7,318 nucleotides of DNA, taken from the NCBI GenBank assembly GCA_903885895.1, contig CAISKC010000119.1, positions 1-7,318 on the forward strand, in the 5' to 3' direction. The translations under genes were made by a program, and so were the position numbers. Every line of letters starts with the position of its first letter. The first letter of the stretch is position 1. Origin of the DNA: an uncultured Legionella sp. (GTDB lineage: Bacteria > Pseudomonadota > Gammaproteobacteria > Legionellales > Legionellaceae). This document shows positions 1-7,038 of the stretch, in pieces. Below the pieces are notes generated by a model. That model saw only the letters and a program-made list of their open reading frames with translations. It had not been told where the DNA came from and did not search any database.

Positions 1-16
1 CGTAACCGAACAGAGC

Positions 17-52
17 ATTCAATGGCGCAAATCGTTACACGCGCCATTGAAT
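17..52. terminator. 12-bp perfect hairpin downstream of pdxH, possible terminator
   Basis: Bases 17-28 (ATTCAATGGCGC) are the exact reverse complement of 41-52, with a 12-base loop (29-40). The hairpin begins 10 bases past the pdxH stop codon, where the operon would be expected to end. Read in the pdxH direction it is not followed by a T run (next bases GCTCTGTTCGG). Read in the plus direction it is followed by a broken T-rich stretch (51-64). It may therefore serve a convergent plus-strand gene left of the window, act in both directions, or only protect the 3' end of the mRNA. The structure is directly visible; the terminator role is inferred. Confidence 0.45.
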
Positions 53-62
53 TTTACATCTT

Positions 63-713
63 TTACGGTGCCAATCTCTGCATATGCCATTGATCTTCAT
101 TCCGTGTATATTGAATCCGATCATGTAAACGACTATCGCGCCCTTGCCAAAATTCAATTTGACTCGGCACAACTGCATAACCACCCCAAGACTCAGGTCG
201 TACAATTTTTTTACTGTTATATTCTTCGCAGACACGTTGGTAAGTAGCGTCTAATTCTTCACGGTTGGCAATCACGCTACTTTGCGACGAAGCAATACTA
301 CTGAGTTGACTTTCGCGTGGGCGAGAATAAAAATACTCATCCGACTGTTCCGAGCTTACGCGATGCACCAATCCTCGCACTCTAATTTGACGGGCTTGAT
401 ACGACCAATAAAAATTCAATGAGACATGAGGGTTGCTTTCCATTTGCATACCCTTTTCACTGTCATAGTGAGTATAAAAAACAAACTCTCCAGCAGCCAA
501 CTCTTTCAACAACACCACTCTGGAATCAGAATGATGATGTTGATCCACAGTAGAAAGCACCATGGCATTATAAGTTTTGGGTTCCAATTGTGCGTTCTGA
601 TCAAACCAATGCTTAAATTGCTCAAACGGATCAGGATTCATATCCGCTTCAAGCAAAGCTACCGCACCATACTCTTCACGAGTTTGCGGCAGCTCAGCGA
701 TTGATTTTACCAT
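63..713 (-). CDS. pdxH: Pyridoxine/pyridoxamine 5'-phosphate oxidase
   Basis: FMN-dependent cytosolic oxidase that turns pyridoxine or pyridoxamine 5'-phosphate into pyridoxal 5'-phosphate, in vitamin B6 synthesis and salvage. The protein has 216 residues; E. coli PdxH has 218. By alignment from memory to the E. coli enzyme, the N-terminal substrate residues R12 and Y15 are present, then RVVLLK (65-70), Q109, the phosphate-binding set Y127/R131/S135 in YFYSRPRESQ, Q144-S145, W189, RLHDR (195-199), and the family-typical C-terminus RLAP. One FMN-contact position differs: the usual Arg of SRK is Glu86 in SEK. The usual GAW after the SQ motif is replaced by SSI (138-140). The ATG overlaps the sucD stop by 7 bases (ATGGTAA) and has no strong Shine-Dalgarno, which points to translational coupling with sucD. 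The family assignment is secure; activity with Glu86 is untested. Confidence 0.96.
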   Translation of the reverse strand: MVKSIAELPQTREEYGAVALLEADMNPDPFEQFKHWFDQNAQLEPKTYNAMVLSTVDQHHHSDSRVVLLKELAAGEFVFYTHYDSEKGMQMESNPHVSLNFYWSYQARQIRVRGLVHRVSSEQSDEYFYSRPRESQLSSIASSQSSVIANREELDATYQRVCEEYNSKKIVRPESWGGYAVVPSQIEFWQGRDSRLHDRIQYTRNEDQWHMQRLAP

Positions 714-1582
714 TTCATAAGATCTTTTACCGCTTGCCCAAGTTTTGCTGGCGAATCCACCGTCACCACACCAGAAGCTTGGAGTGCAGCAAACTTATCT
801 GCTGCCGTGCCTTTTCCGCCGGAAATAATCGCGCCAGCATGCCCCATCCTTTTTCCTGCGGGCGCTGTCACGCCAGCAATATAAGACACGACTGGTTTTG
901 AAACATGAGAGCGAATGAATTCAGCGGCTTCTTCTTCTGCAGTGCCACCAATTTCGCCTACTAAAATGATCGCTTCTGTTTGTGGATCTTTTTCAAACAA
1001 AGCAAGAATATCGATGAACGTACTGCCAGGTATGGGATCGCCACCAATTCCTACGCAAGTACTTTGTCCAAATCCTTGGTCTGTCGTTTGTTTCACTGCT
1101 TCATACGTTAAAGTTCCAGAACGAGATACAATCCCTACCTTACCAGGCAGATGAATCGAACCTGGCATAATACCAATTTTACATTGACCGGGCGTGATAA
1201 CGCCTGGGCAATTAGGACCGATCAAGCGGCTATGCGTATTTTGTTCCAAATACAATTTCACTTGCAACATATCCAAAACTGGAATGCCTTCCGTAATACA
1301 TACGATCAATTCTATCCCAGCTTCTGCAGCCTCAATAATTGAATCTTTACAAAAAGGCGCAGGCACATAAATCACAGACGCAGTCGCTTGCGTAGCTTTT
1401 ACTGCATCATGTACCGTATCAAATACTGGTAATGACAAATGCGTTTGTCCGCCCTTACCAGGTGTCACACCACCGACCATTTGAGTTCCATAAGCAATGG
1501 CTTGCTCAGTGTGAAACGTACCTTGATTTCCAGTAAATCCTTGACAGATCACTCGGGTATTTTTATCAATTAATATACTCAT
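707..1582 (-). CDS. sucD: Succinyl-CoA synthetase, alpha subunit
   Basis: CoA-binding and phosphohistidine subunit of succinyl-CoA synthetase (succinate-CoA ligase), which with SucC converts succinyl-CoA, NDP and phosphate into succinate, CoA and NTP in the TCA cycle. The protein has 291 residues against 289 in E. coli. The N-terminal Rossmann-type CoA domain carries GFTGNQGTFH (15-24) and PGKGG with K43. GPNCPG lies at 122-127. The ligase domain contains GKRMGHAGAIISGGKGTA (243-260), whose His248 matches the transiently phosphorylated E. coli His246. The start is ATG, preceded by AAGAGG six bases upstream. It is separated from sucC by 153 bases holding a palindromic repeat, unlike the tight packing of the other suc genes, and its stop overlaps the pdxH start. 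Co-transcription with sucC is inferred from orientation and the lack of a clear internal promoter. Confidence 0.98.
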   Translation of the reverse strand: MSILIDKNTRVICQGFTGNQGTFHTEQAIAYGTQMVGGVTPGKGGQTHLSLPVFDTVHDAVKATQATASVIYVPAPFCKDSIIEAAEAGIELIVCITEGIPVLDMLQVKLYLEQNTHSRLIGPNCPGVITPGQCKIGIMPGSIHLPGKVGIVSRSGTLTYEAVKQTTDQGFGQSTCVGIGGDPIPGSTFIDILALFEKDPQTEAIILVGEIGGTAEEEAAEFIRSHVSKPVVSYIAGVTAPAGKRMGHAGAIISGGKGTAADKFAALQASGVVTVDSPAKLGQAVKDLMKW

Positions 1583-1610
1583 TTAAACCTCTTAATTCAG
1601 AATTCGCTAG

Positions 1611-1646
1611 TGTCACGACATCAGGACATTGCCATGTCACGTCATC
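1611..1646. repeat. Near-identical 12-base direct repeat beside the palindrome
   Basis: TGTCACGACATC (1611-1622) recurs as TGTCACGTCATC (1635-1646), 11 of 12 bases identical at an offset of 24. The second copy forms the outer edge of the larger palindromic element. A small hairpin, GACAT-TGCC-ATGTC (1625-1638), lies between the copies. It may be a decayed second end of the repeat family or a trace of how the element arrived. The repeat is visible; its origin is inferred. Confidence 0.5.
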
Positions 1647-1713
1647 CTGAGGAGCTTGCGACGAAGTATCTCCCATCTGTCAGGAGATTCCTCGCTACGC
1701 TCGGAACGACGTG
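1638..1713. repeat. Imperfect palindromic intergenic repeat (REP/MITE-like) between sucC and sucD
   Basis: The left arm (1638-1673) begins CACGTCATCCTGAGGAG and ends ATCTCC. The right arm (1683-1713) begins GGAGAT and ends GAACGACGTG. The reverse complement of the right arm lines up with the left in blocks CACGTC, GAG, GCGA and ATCTCC, with small mismatches and a few unpaired bases; the loop is CATCTGTCA. In mRNA this would fold into a long interrupted stem-loop between two cistrons. Repeats with GTCATCCTGAG..GCGA..ATCTCC arms resemble short palindromic elements dispersed in many bacterial genomes (general knowledge). No protein-coding content is supported: plus-strand open frames here only run antisense into sucC. 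Copy number elsewhere in the genome cannot be seen. Confidence 0.75.
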
Positions 1714-1735
1714 TGTGCAGTCAACAGACCCTAGG

Positions 1736-2896
1736 CTACTTTACCGCCGCTACGATTTTCTGCGCCGCATCGGTCAAACCATCTGCAGCAATCACATTCA
1801 AACCGCTTTTATTTAAAATATCAGCACCCAATTTGGCATTATTTCCTTCTAAGCGCACCACCACAGGTATTTTTAATTGCACTTCTTTAACAGCCGCTAA
1901 AATGCCTTCTGCAATCAGGTCGCAGCGTACGATACCACCAAAAATATTCACTAAGATGCCTTTGACTTTCTCATCTGATAAAATAATTTTAAATGCTTCC
2001 GTCACACGTTCTTTGGTAGCACCGCCTCCAACATCCAAGAAGTTAGCCGGTTCACCACCGCACAATTTGATCACATCCATGGTCGCCATAGCCAAACCAG
2101 CTCCATTGACCATACAACCGATTTCACCATCCAAAGGTATATAATTTAATTCAAAATCGTGCGCGCGATTTTCTCTTTCATCTTCTTGTGAAGCATCACG
2201 CATTGCTTTCAAATCTGGATGACGGAACAGAGCATTGTCATCAATGCTAATTTTACCATCCAAACAGATCAACTGTCCGGCTTTGGTGACAACCAAAGGA
2301 TTAATCTCTAATAAAGACAAATCATTTTCTACAAACATGCGTCCCAAGCCAGTCATTAACTGTGTCAATTGGTTTATTTGAGGACCAACCAATCCCAGTT
2401 TAAAGCCTATTTCACGACATTGATAAGGCATAATCCCCACCAAAGGATCCATAGTGATGGTCAGAATTTTTTCTGGTGTTTGTTCTGCAACCGTTTCAAT
2501 CTCCATCCCACCTTCGGTAGAAGCCATAAACACAACGCGACGTTGTGCGCGATCCACCACGGCACCAAGATACAATTCGCGCGCAATCTCGCTTGTCTCT
2601 TCAACTAAAACGACATTTACTGGTTGACCATGCGCATCCGTTTGATGCGTCACTAAGCGAGTCCCTAAGATTTTTTTGACATATTCTGTCAATTCTTCTG
2701 TGGTTTTTACTAATTTGACGCCACCCGCTTTACCACGGCCACCAGCGTGCACTTGCGCTTTCACAACCCAGGAAGCGGTCGACAATTGTTGACTTGCTGC
2801 GACGGCTTCTTCTGCATTATAAGCAATCAGACCACGTGGCACAGGCAGATTATATTTTGCCAATAAAGACTTGGCTTGGTATTCATGTAAATTCAT
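1736..2896 (-). CDS. sucC: Succinyl-CoA synthetase, beta subunit
   Basis: Nucleotide-binding, ATP-grasp subunit of succinyl-CoA synthetase; it pairs with SucD and supplies the NDP/NTP site. From the ATG at 2894-2896 the protein has 386 residues and starts MNLHEYQAKSLLAKY, like E. coli SucC (388). A TTG one codon upstream is in frame, but AGGA lies 7 bases before the ATG and only 4 before the TTG, so the ATG is chosen. With this start the numbering matches E. coli at the expected sites: K46, GGRGK (52-56), E99, Mg-ligand positions N199 and D213, N264 in NGAGLAM, and NIFGGIV (317-323). It ends normally in AAVK, so the adjacent palindromic repeat has not truncated it. sucB ends 13 bases upstream. 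Whether it prefers ATP or GTP cannot be told with confidence. Confidence 0.98.
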   Translation of the reverse strand: MNLHEYQAKSLLAKYNLPVPRGLIAYNAEEAVAASQQLSTASWVVKAQVHAGGRGKAGGVKLVKTTEELTEYVKKILGTRLVTHQTDAHGQPVNVVLVEETSEIARELYLGAVVDRAQRRVVFMASTEGGMEIETVAEQTPEKILTITMDPLVGIMPYQCREIGFKLGLVGPQINQLTQLMTGLGRMFVENDLSLLEINPLVVTKAGQLICLDGKISIDDNALFRHPDLKAMRDASQEDERENRAHDFELNYIPLDGEIGCMVNGAGLAMATMDVIKLCGGEPANFLDVGGGATKERVTEAFKIILSDEKVKGILVNIFGGIVRCDLIAEGILAAVKEVQLKIPVVVRLEGNNAKLGADILNKSGLNVIAADGLTDAAQKIVAAVK

Positions 2897-2909
2897 CAAT
2901 ATATCCTAA

Positions 2910-4085
2910 CTAAACATTAAGTAATAAACGCGCAGGATCTTCTAGTAGTTCTTTAACAGATACTAAAAATTGCACAGAATCTTTGCCATCTATCAATCGA
3001 TGATCATAGGACAAAGCAACATACATCATCGGCCGAATAACAATTTGGCCTTTTTCTACAACAGGTCTTTCTTGAATTTTGTGCATCCCTAAAATAGCGG
3101 TTTGTGGCGGATTGATAATGGGCGTAGACAATAAGGATCCAAACACGCCACCATTGGTAATCGTGAATGTCCCACCTTGCAATTCTTCCAAAGCCAATTT
3201 ACCACTGCGTGCACGCGTCGCACAATCGGAGATAGTATGTTCAATATCCGACAAACTCAGTTGATCAGCATCACGGACAACCGGCACAACCAAACCGCGT
3301 TCAGTCGTTACTGCTATGCCGATATCATAATAACCGTGATACACAATATCCTGGCCATCAACCGATGCATTCACGACTGGAAATCTCTTTAATGACTCCA
3401 CAACGGCTTTGGTAAAAAATGACATAAAGCCCAGTTTGACTCCAAATTTCTTTTCAAAGCTATCTTTGTACTGAGCACGCAAATCCATAACTGCTTGCAA
3501 ATTCACTTCGTTAAAAGTAGTCAGCATCGCTGCGGACTGTTGCGCTGCAACCAAGCGCTCCGCCACTTTCGCACGTAAACGACTCATGGGAACACGACGC
3601 TCTTCGCGATTGCCGACAGGCTGCGCAGAGGCACCCGCTCGCTTAGCGCTGATAAAGCCCACCACATCTTCTTTGACAACACGTCCATCTTTACCAGAAC
3701 CTTGAATAGCCGTAGGAGGAAGATCATGTTCCGCCAAGAGACGTCTAACGCCTGGACTCGTTGCAACTTTATCTGCTGCAGGTTCAGATTTTTCAGGAGC
3801 AGCTGGTTTGGATTCCGCAGCGGGTGGAGCAGCTTTTGCTGCTTGCCCAGAATTATCTATTGTAGCCAATAATTCTCCAGATTTAACCGTTGCACCGACA
3901 GCAAATAATATTTCTTTTATAACGCCATCTTCTTGGGCTGGCACTTCCAACACAACTTTGTCTGTTTCCAAATCAACCAGATTTTCCCCGCGTTTCACAG
4001 CATCACCTACTTTTTTATGCCATGTAGCGATGGTGGCATCGGCCACGGATTCCGGTAAGGCAGGTACTTTTAATTCAATTGCCAT
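2910..4085 (-). CDS. sucB: 2-oxoglutarate dehydrogenase E2, dihydrolipoamide succinyltransferase
   Basis: Core E2 of the 2-oxoglutarate dehydrogenase complex; it moves the succinyl group from E1 to CoA through a swinging lipoyl arm. The protein has 391 residues (E. coli 405). Order of parts: one lipoyl domain (about 1-77) with the lipoylation site K43 in ETDKVVLEV; an Ala/Pro/Lys-rich flexible linker (about 80-105); a peripheral subunit-binding domain (about 106-143) with SPGVRRLLAEHDL and GSGKDGRVVKEDV; a second short linker; and the catalytic acyltransferase domain (about 163-391) with SYDHRLIDG, active-site His362 and Asp366. TFTITNGGVFGS (306-317) is also typical. The single lipoyl domain and the succinyltransferase-like sequence favour SucB over a pyruvate dehydrogenase E2. 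The start ATG has AGGA seven bases upstream. It lies 29 bases after sucA and 13 before sucC. Confidence 0.98.
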   Translation of the reverse strand: MAIELKVPALPESVADATIATWHKKVGDAVKRGENLVDLETDKVVLEVPAQEDGVIKEILFAVGATVKSGELLATIDNSGQAAKAAPPAAESKPAAPEKSEPAADKVATSPGVRRLLAEHDLPPTAIQGSGKDGRVVKEDVVGFISAKRAGASAQPVGNREERRVPMSRLRAKVAERLVAAQQSAAMLTTFNEVNLQAVMDLRAQYKDSFEKKFGVKLGFMSFFTKAVVESLKRFPVVNASVDGQDIVYHGYYDIGIAVTTERGLVVPVVRDADQLSLSDIEHTISDCATRARSGKLALEELQGGTFTITNGGVFGSLLSTPIINPPQTAILGMHKIQERPVVEKGQIVIRPMMYVALSYDHRLIDGKDSVQFLVSVKELLEDPARLLLNV

Positions 4086-4114
4086 AATTGTTTCCTATTA
4101 TTTTTCTCATCACG

Positions 4115-6910
4115 TTAGACTAGGGCTTGTTTCACCAACTCTGCTTGTTGCTCTGCATGCGTCTTAGCACTCCCACCAGCAGGTGCTGCAGCAAAACCGC
4201 GTCCTGCATAGGTTAATGTTTGATCAGGCCGCAAACATTCTTTAAAATGGTGTTGCGATGAAAACCAAACACCCTGATTTTGCGGTTCTTCCTGACACCA
4301 AACCACTGTCTTCGCATTAGGATAGTTCTTAAGAACCGCCATCAAATCCTCGGAAGGAAAAGGATAAACCTGCTCTATCCGTATAATAGCTTGCTGCTGT
4401 AAATTCTCGGCACGTCTATATTGCAGGAGATCATAATAAACTTTTCCGCAACACAATACCACCGTGGTTACCTTGGTAGCATCCAATTGATCTTGCTCAG
4501 CTATCACATTTTGGAAAGTACCTTTGGCCAAATCTTCTAAGGTCGAAACAGCCAATTTATGTCGTAAAATACTTTTGGGCGTCATAACAATCAGAGGTTT
4601 GCGGAATTTACGTAAGATTTGCCGACGTAGAAGGTGAAAAATTTGTGCAGGAGTCGTTGGAGTACAAACTTGAATATTCTGCTGAGCGCACAATTGCATG
4701 AAACGCTCTAACCGCGCAGACGAATGTTCCGGCCCTTGCCCCTCATATCCATGAGGTAATAACATGACCAAACCACATAATCTACCCCATTTTTGTTCAC
4801 CTGAACTTATGAACTGATCAATCACTACTTGCGCACCATTCGCAAAATCACCGAATTGCGCTTCCCATAATACCAATGAACTTGGATCATACGTTGCATA
4901 GCCATATTCAAAAGCCAATACTGCTTCTTCGGATAAAACCGAATCAATGACAGAAAAAGGCCCTACAGGGTTGCTCGCAAATTGTTGCAAGGGCGTATAC
5001 GTTTCCCCTGTTTTTTGATCATGCAGAACGGCATGTCGATGTGCAAAAGTACCGCGACCACAATCTTGGCCAGATAAACGTACTTCATGCCCATCTTTAA
5101 GAATGGTAGCGTAAGCCAAGGTCTCAGCAAAACCCCAATTCATTGCCAGTTCGCCTGTACTCATTTTCTCGCGCTCTTCCAATAGACGCTTCACCACAGG
5201 ATGCACTGCGAATCCCTCAGGTAATTGCAATAAAGTTTGAGCCATGGCTTGTAATGATTTTTTATCTACAGCCGTATTCACCGGGTCAGTCCACTGTACT
5301 TTAAAATAAGGCGTCCAATCAGGCGCATGCGGGCGCTTATAATCCGTTTTCAAACTAGCAACCACTGTTTCACCATGATCTAAAGCATCACGGTATCCAT
5401 CATTCCAAGCCTGGACTTCCGCATCGGTCACCGCTTTTTCTTGGATTAATTGCGCGGCATATAATTCACGTAACGGCTTAATTTGCTTGATACGTTGATA
5501 CATTAAGGGTTGCGTAATAGCAGGTTCATCCGCTTCATTATGACCATGTCGACGGTAACACACCAAATCCACGACGACATCACGCTTAAACCTCATACGA
5601 AATTCAAACGCCAATTGAATCGCAAACACAACTGCCTCGGGATCATCTCCATTCACATGAAAAATGGGGGCTTCCACCATTTTAGCAACATCCGTACAAT
5701 AATCTGTTGAACGGGCATCTTGAGGATTGCTAGTTGTAAACCCTATTTGATTATTGATAACAATATGTACCGTTCCGCCTGTGCAATACCCAGGAGACTG
5801 CGAAAAATTAAAGGTCTCCATGACAACGCCTTGTCCAGCAAAAGCGGCATCTCCATGAATCACAATAGGCAATACTTTATTTTTCTGTTCCAAATCATGA
5901 AGGCGTCGCATTCTAGAGCGTGCAGAGCCTTCTACAACGGGACTGATGATTTCTAAATGTGAAGGGTTAAAAGCCAAAACCACATGCGCAACCGCATCGG
6001 CTTGCGTTGACAAATCTGAAGAATAGCCCAAATGATACTTCACGTCGCCGGTGCGGCTTGCATCATATTTACCTTCAAATTCTTGAAATAACGCATCCGG
6101 AGTTTTGCCTAATACATTGATCAACACATTCAAGCGCCCACGATGAGCCATACCAATAATGATCTCATCAATATGGCTGGCACAGCTTTTCTGAATCAAT
6201 TCATTCATCATAGGGATCAAAGCATCGCCCCCTTCCAGAGAAAATCGCTTCTGCCCTACATACCGCGTTCCTAAATAGCGTTCTAAACCATCTGCTGCAA
6301 TCAAATCTTTCAGAATCTTAACTTTCTGTTCTACATGAAATTGAGGACGTCCATGGTTCGATTCATATTTTTGCTGAATCCATTGAATTTCATCTTGATT
6401 GGAGAGATGCATATACTGAATGCCAATCGAACCGCAATAAGTCTCCTGTAAGATTCGTTCGATCTCGGACAAAGTTTTCGGTTGCTGGGCTAAATAAGGC
6501 CCCGCAGAAAAAGATTGCTGACGCTCGGCATCTCCCAAATGATAATACTGAGGATCTAAAGAAGGATGCGAACGGCGCTGAGCCATGTCCAACGGATCAA
6601 GATGAGCTTGATGATGACCATACATACGATAGGCTTGAATGAAATCCGTCACAGCTTGTTGACTAGGAGCTGCCTCAACGCAGGTATTTTTAGGTAGCAT
6701 CGCTGCTTGCAGGAAATGCGCTTGTATGGCCCGATGTGATAGTTCAGGTTGCCCAGATACCTTGGGTAACGCATCAAATATCGCACGCCATTCAGAAGAC
6801 ACTGTGTCGGGATCAATTAAATAATCCTCGTATAAGCTTTCTACATAGGCGACGTTACCACCCGCTAAATATGAAGTCGTCAATTGCTGCTGTAAAGTAC
6901 TTAAATTCAT
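4115..6910 (-). CDS. sucA: 2-oxoglutarate dehydrogenase E1 component
   Basis: Thiamine diphosphate-dependent E1 that decarboxylates 2-oxoglutarate and succinylates the lipoyl group of SucB; cytosolic TCA-cycle enzyme. The protein has 931 residues, almost the same as E. coli SucA (933). The N-terminal segment (about 1-50, SYLAGGNVAYVESLYEDYL) is the typical SucA leader implicated in holding E1 to E2. Catalytic features include GMAHRGRLNVL (253-263) with His257, KYHLGYSSD (291-299), the ThDP/Mg region GDAAFAGQG (353-361) with NNQIGFTT (386-393), and RRHGHNEADEP (453-463). The C-terminal transketolase-like part has SGQDCGRGTFAHRHAV (613-628) and HGYEGQGPEHSSARLERF (720-737). The start ATG is preceded by GGAG ten bases upstream. 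It sits 128 bases after sdhB and 29 before sucB. The gene looks intact, with no frameshift. Confidence 0.99.
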   Translation of the reverse strand: MNLSTLQQQLTTSYLAGGNVAYVESLYEDYLIDPDTVSSEWRAIFDALPKVSGQPELSHRAIQAHFLQAAMLPKNTCVEAAPSQQAVTDFIQAYRMYGHHQAHLDPLDMAQRRSHPSLDPQYYHLGDAERQQSFSAGPYLAQQPKTLSEIERILQETYCGSIGIQYMHLSNQDEIQWIQQKYESNHGRPQFHVEQKVKILKDLIAADGLERYLGTRYVGQKRFSLEGGDALIPMMNELIQKSCASHIDEIIIGMAHRGRLNVLINVLGKTPDALFQEFEGKYDASRTGDVKYHLGYSSDLSTQADAVAHVVLAFNPSHLEIISPVVEGSARSRMRRLHDLEQKNKVLPIVIHGDAAFAGQGVVMETFNFSQSPGYCTGGTVHIVINNQIGFTTSNPQDARSTDYCTDVAKMVEAPIFHVNGDDPEAVVFAIQLAFEFRMRFKRDVVVDLVCYRRHGHNEADEPAITQPLMYQRIKQIKPLRELYAAQLIQEKAVTDAEVQAWNDGYRDALDHGETVVASLKTDYKRPHAPDWTPYFKVQWTDPVNTAVDKKSLQAMAQTLLQLPEGFAVHPVVKRLLEEREKMSTGELAMNWGFAETLAYATILKDGHEVRLSGQDCGRGTFAHRHAVLHDQKTGETYTPLQQFASNPVGPFSVIDSVLSEEAVLAFEYGYATYDPSSLVLWEAQFGDFANGAQVVIDQFISSGEQKWGRLCGLVMLLPHGYEGQGPEHSSARLERFMQLCAQQNIQVCTPTTPAQIFHLLRRQILRKFRKPLIVMTPKSILRHKLAVSTLEDLAKGTFQNVIAEQDQLDATKVTTVVLCCGKVYYDLLQYRRAENLQQQAIIRIEQVYPFPSEDLMAVLKNYPNAKTVVWCQEEPQNQGVWFSSQHHFKECLRPDQTLTYAGRGFAAAPAGGSAKTHAEQQAELVKQALV

Positions 6911-6935
6911 GTATGCTTTTCTCCAAAGGCCTATG

Positions 6936-6964
6936 ATGTTAATTGTTGGCTATCCCTTGGCCAA
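6936..6964 (-). promoter_or_regulatory. Weak candidate sigma-70 promoter upstream of sucA
   Basis: On the minus strand TTGGCC (6959-6964) and TAACAT (6936-6941) are separated by 17 bases and match the -35 and -10 consensus at 3 and 4 of 6 positions. Transcription would begin roughly 20 bases before the sucA start codon. TACAAT (plus coordinates 6974-6979) is another possible -10 but has only a poor -35 partner (TAGTTT, 6997-7002). The area is AT-rich, so chance matches are expected. A dedicated sucA promoter next to read-through from sdh is known in E. coli; here it is only a possibility. Confidence 0.25.
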
Positions 6965-6978
6965 AAATAAATAATTGT

Positions 6979-7028
6979 AACTACCCTAATGCCACCAAAC
7001 TACACTCGGCAAAGCTCGGGAACTACAC
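6979..7028. repeat. Iterated AACTACAC motif in the sdhB-sucA gap
   Basis: AACTACAC occurs exactly at 6998-7005 and 7021-7028, and with one mismatch (AACTACCC) at 6979-6986, all in the same orientation, at steps of 19 and 23 bases. A smaller repeat, CTCGG, lies between the two exact copies (7005-7009 and 7014-7018). Three same-facing copies spaced about two helical turns apart, just upstream of the candidate sucA promoter, could be binding sites for a regulator. Chance remains plausible for such short words. No terminator hairpin with a T run was found in this 128-base gap. Confidence 0.3.
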
Positions 7029-7038
7029 ATGATACAAA

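Noticed and set aside
8..19. GAACAGAGCATT also occurs at 2225-2236 inside sucC
   Set aside because: A single 12-base match, with one copy inside conserved coding sequence and no flanking similarity; chance is the simplest explanation.
1719..1724. TTGACT on the minus strand as a -35 box for an internal sucD promoter
   Set aside because: No acceptable -10 sequence occurs 16-18 bases downstream; those bases fall in the palindromic arm.
1629..2144. Plus-strand open frame of 171 codons covering the palindromic repeat and the 3' part of sucC
   Set aside because: Most of it is antisense to the well-conserved sucC, the rest is the repeat, and the translation resembles no family I recognise. It is a shadow frame.
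2897..2899. TTG start for sucC giving one extra residue
   Set aside because: It sits only 4 bases from AGGA, while the ATG next to it has proper spacing and gives numbering matching E. coli SucC.
3584..3766. Minus-strand 60-codon frame inside sucB
   Set aside because: It lies in another frame within the linker and subunit-binding region of a clearly real sucB.
5510..5956. Plus-strand open frames inside sucA
   Set aside because: They are antisense to the conserved E1 active-site region and show no recognisable domain or good ribosome binding site.
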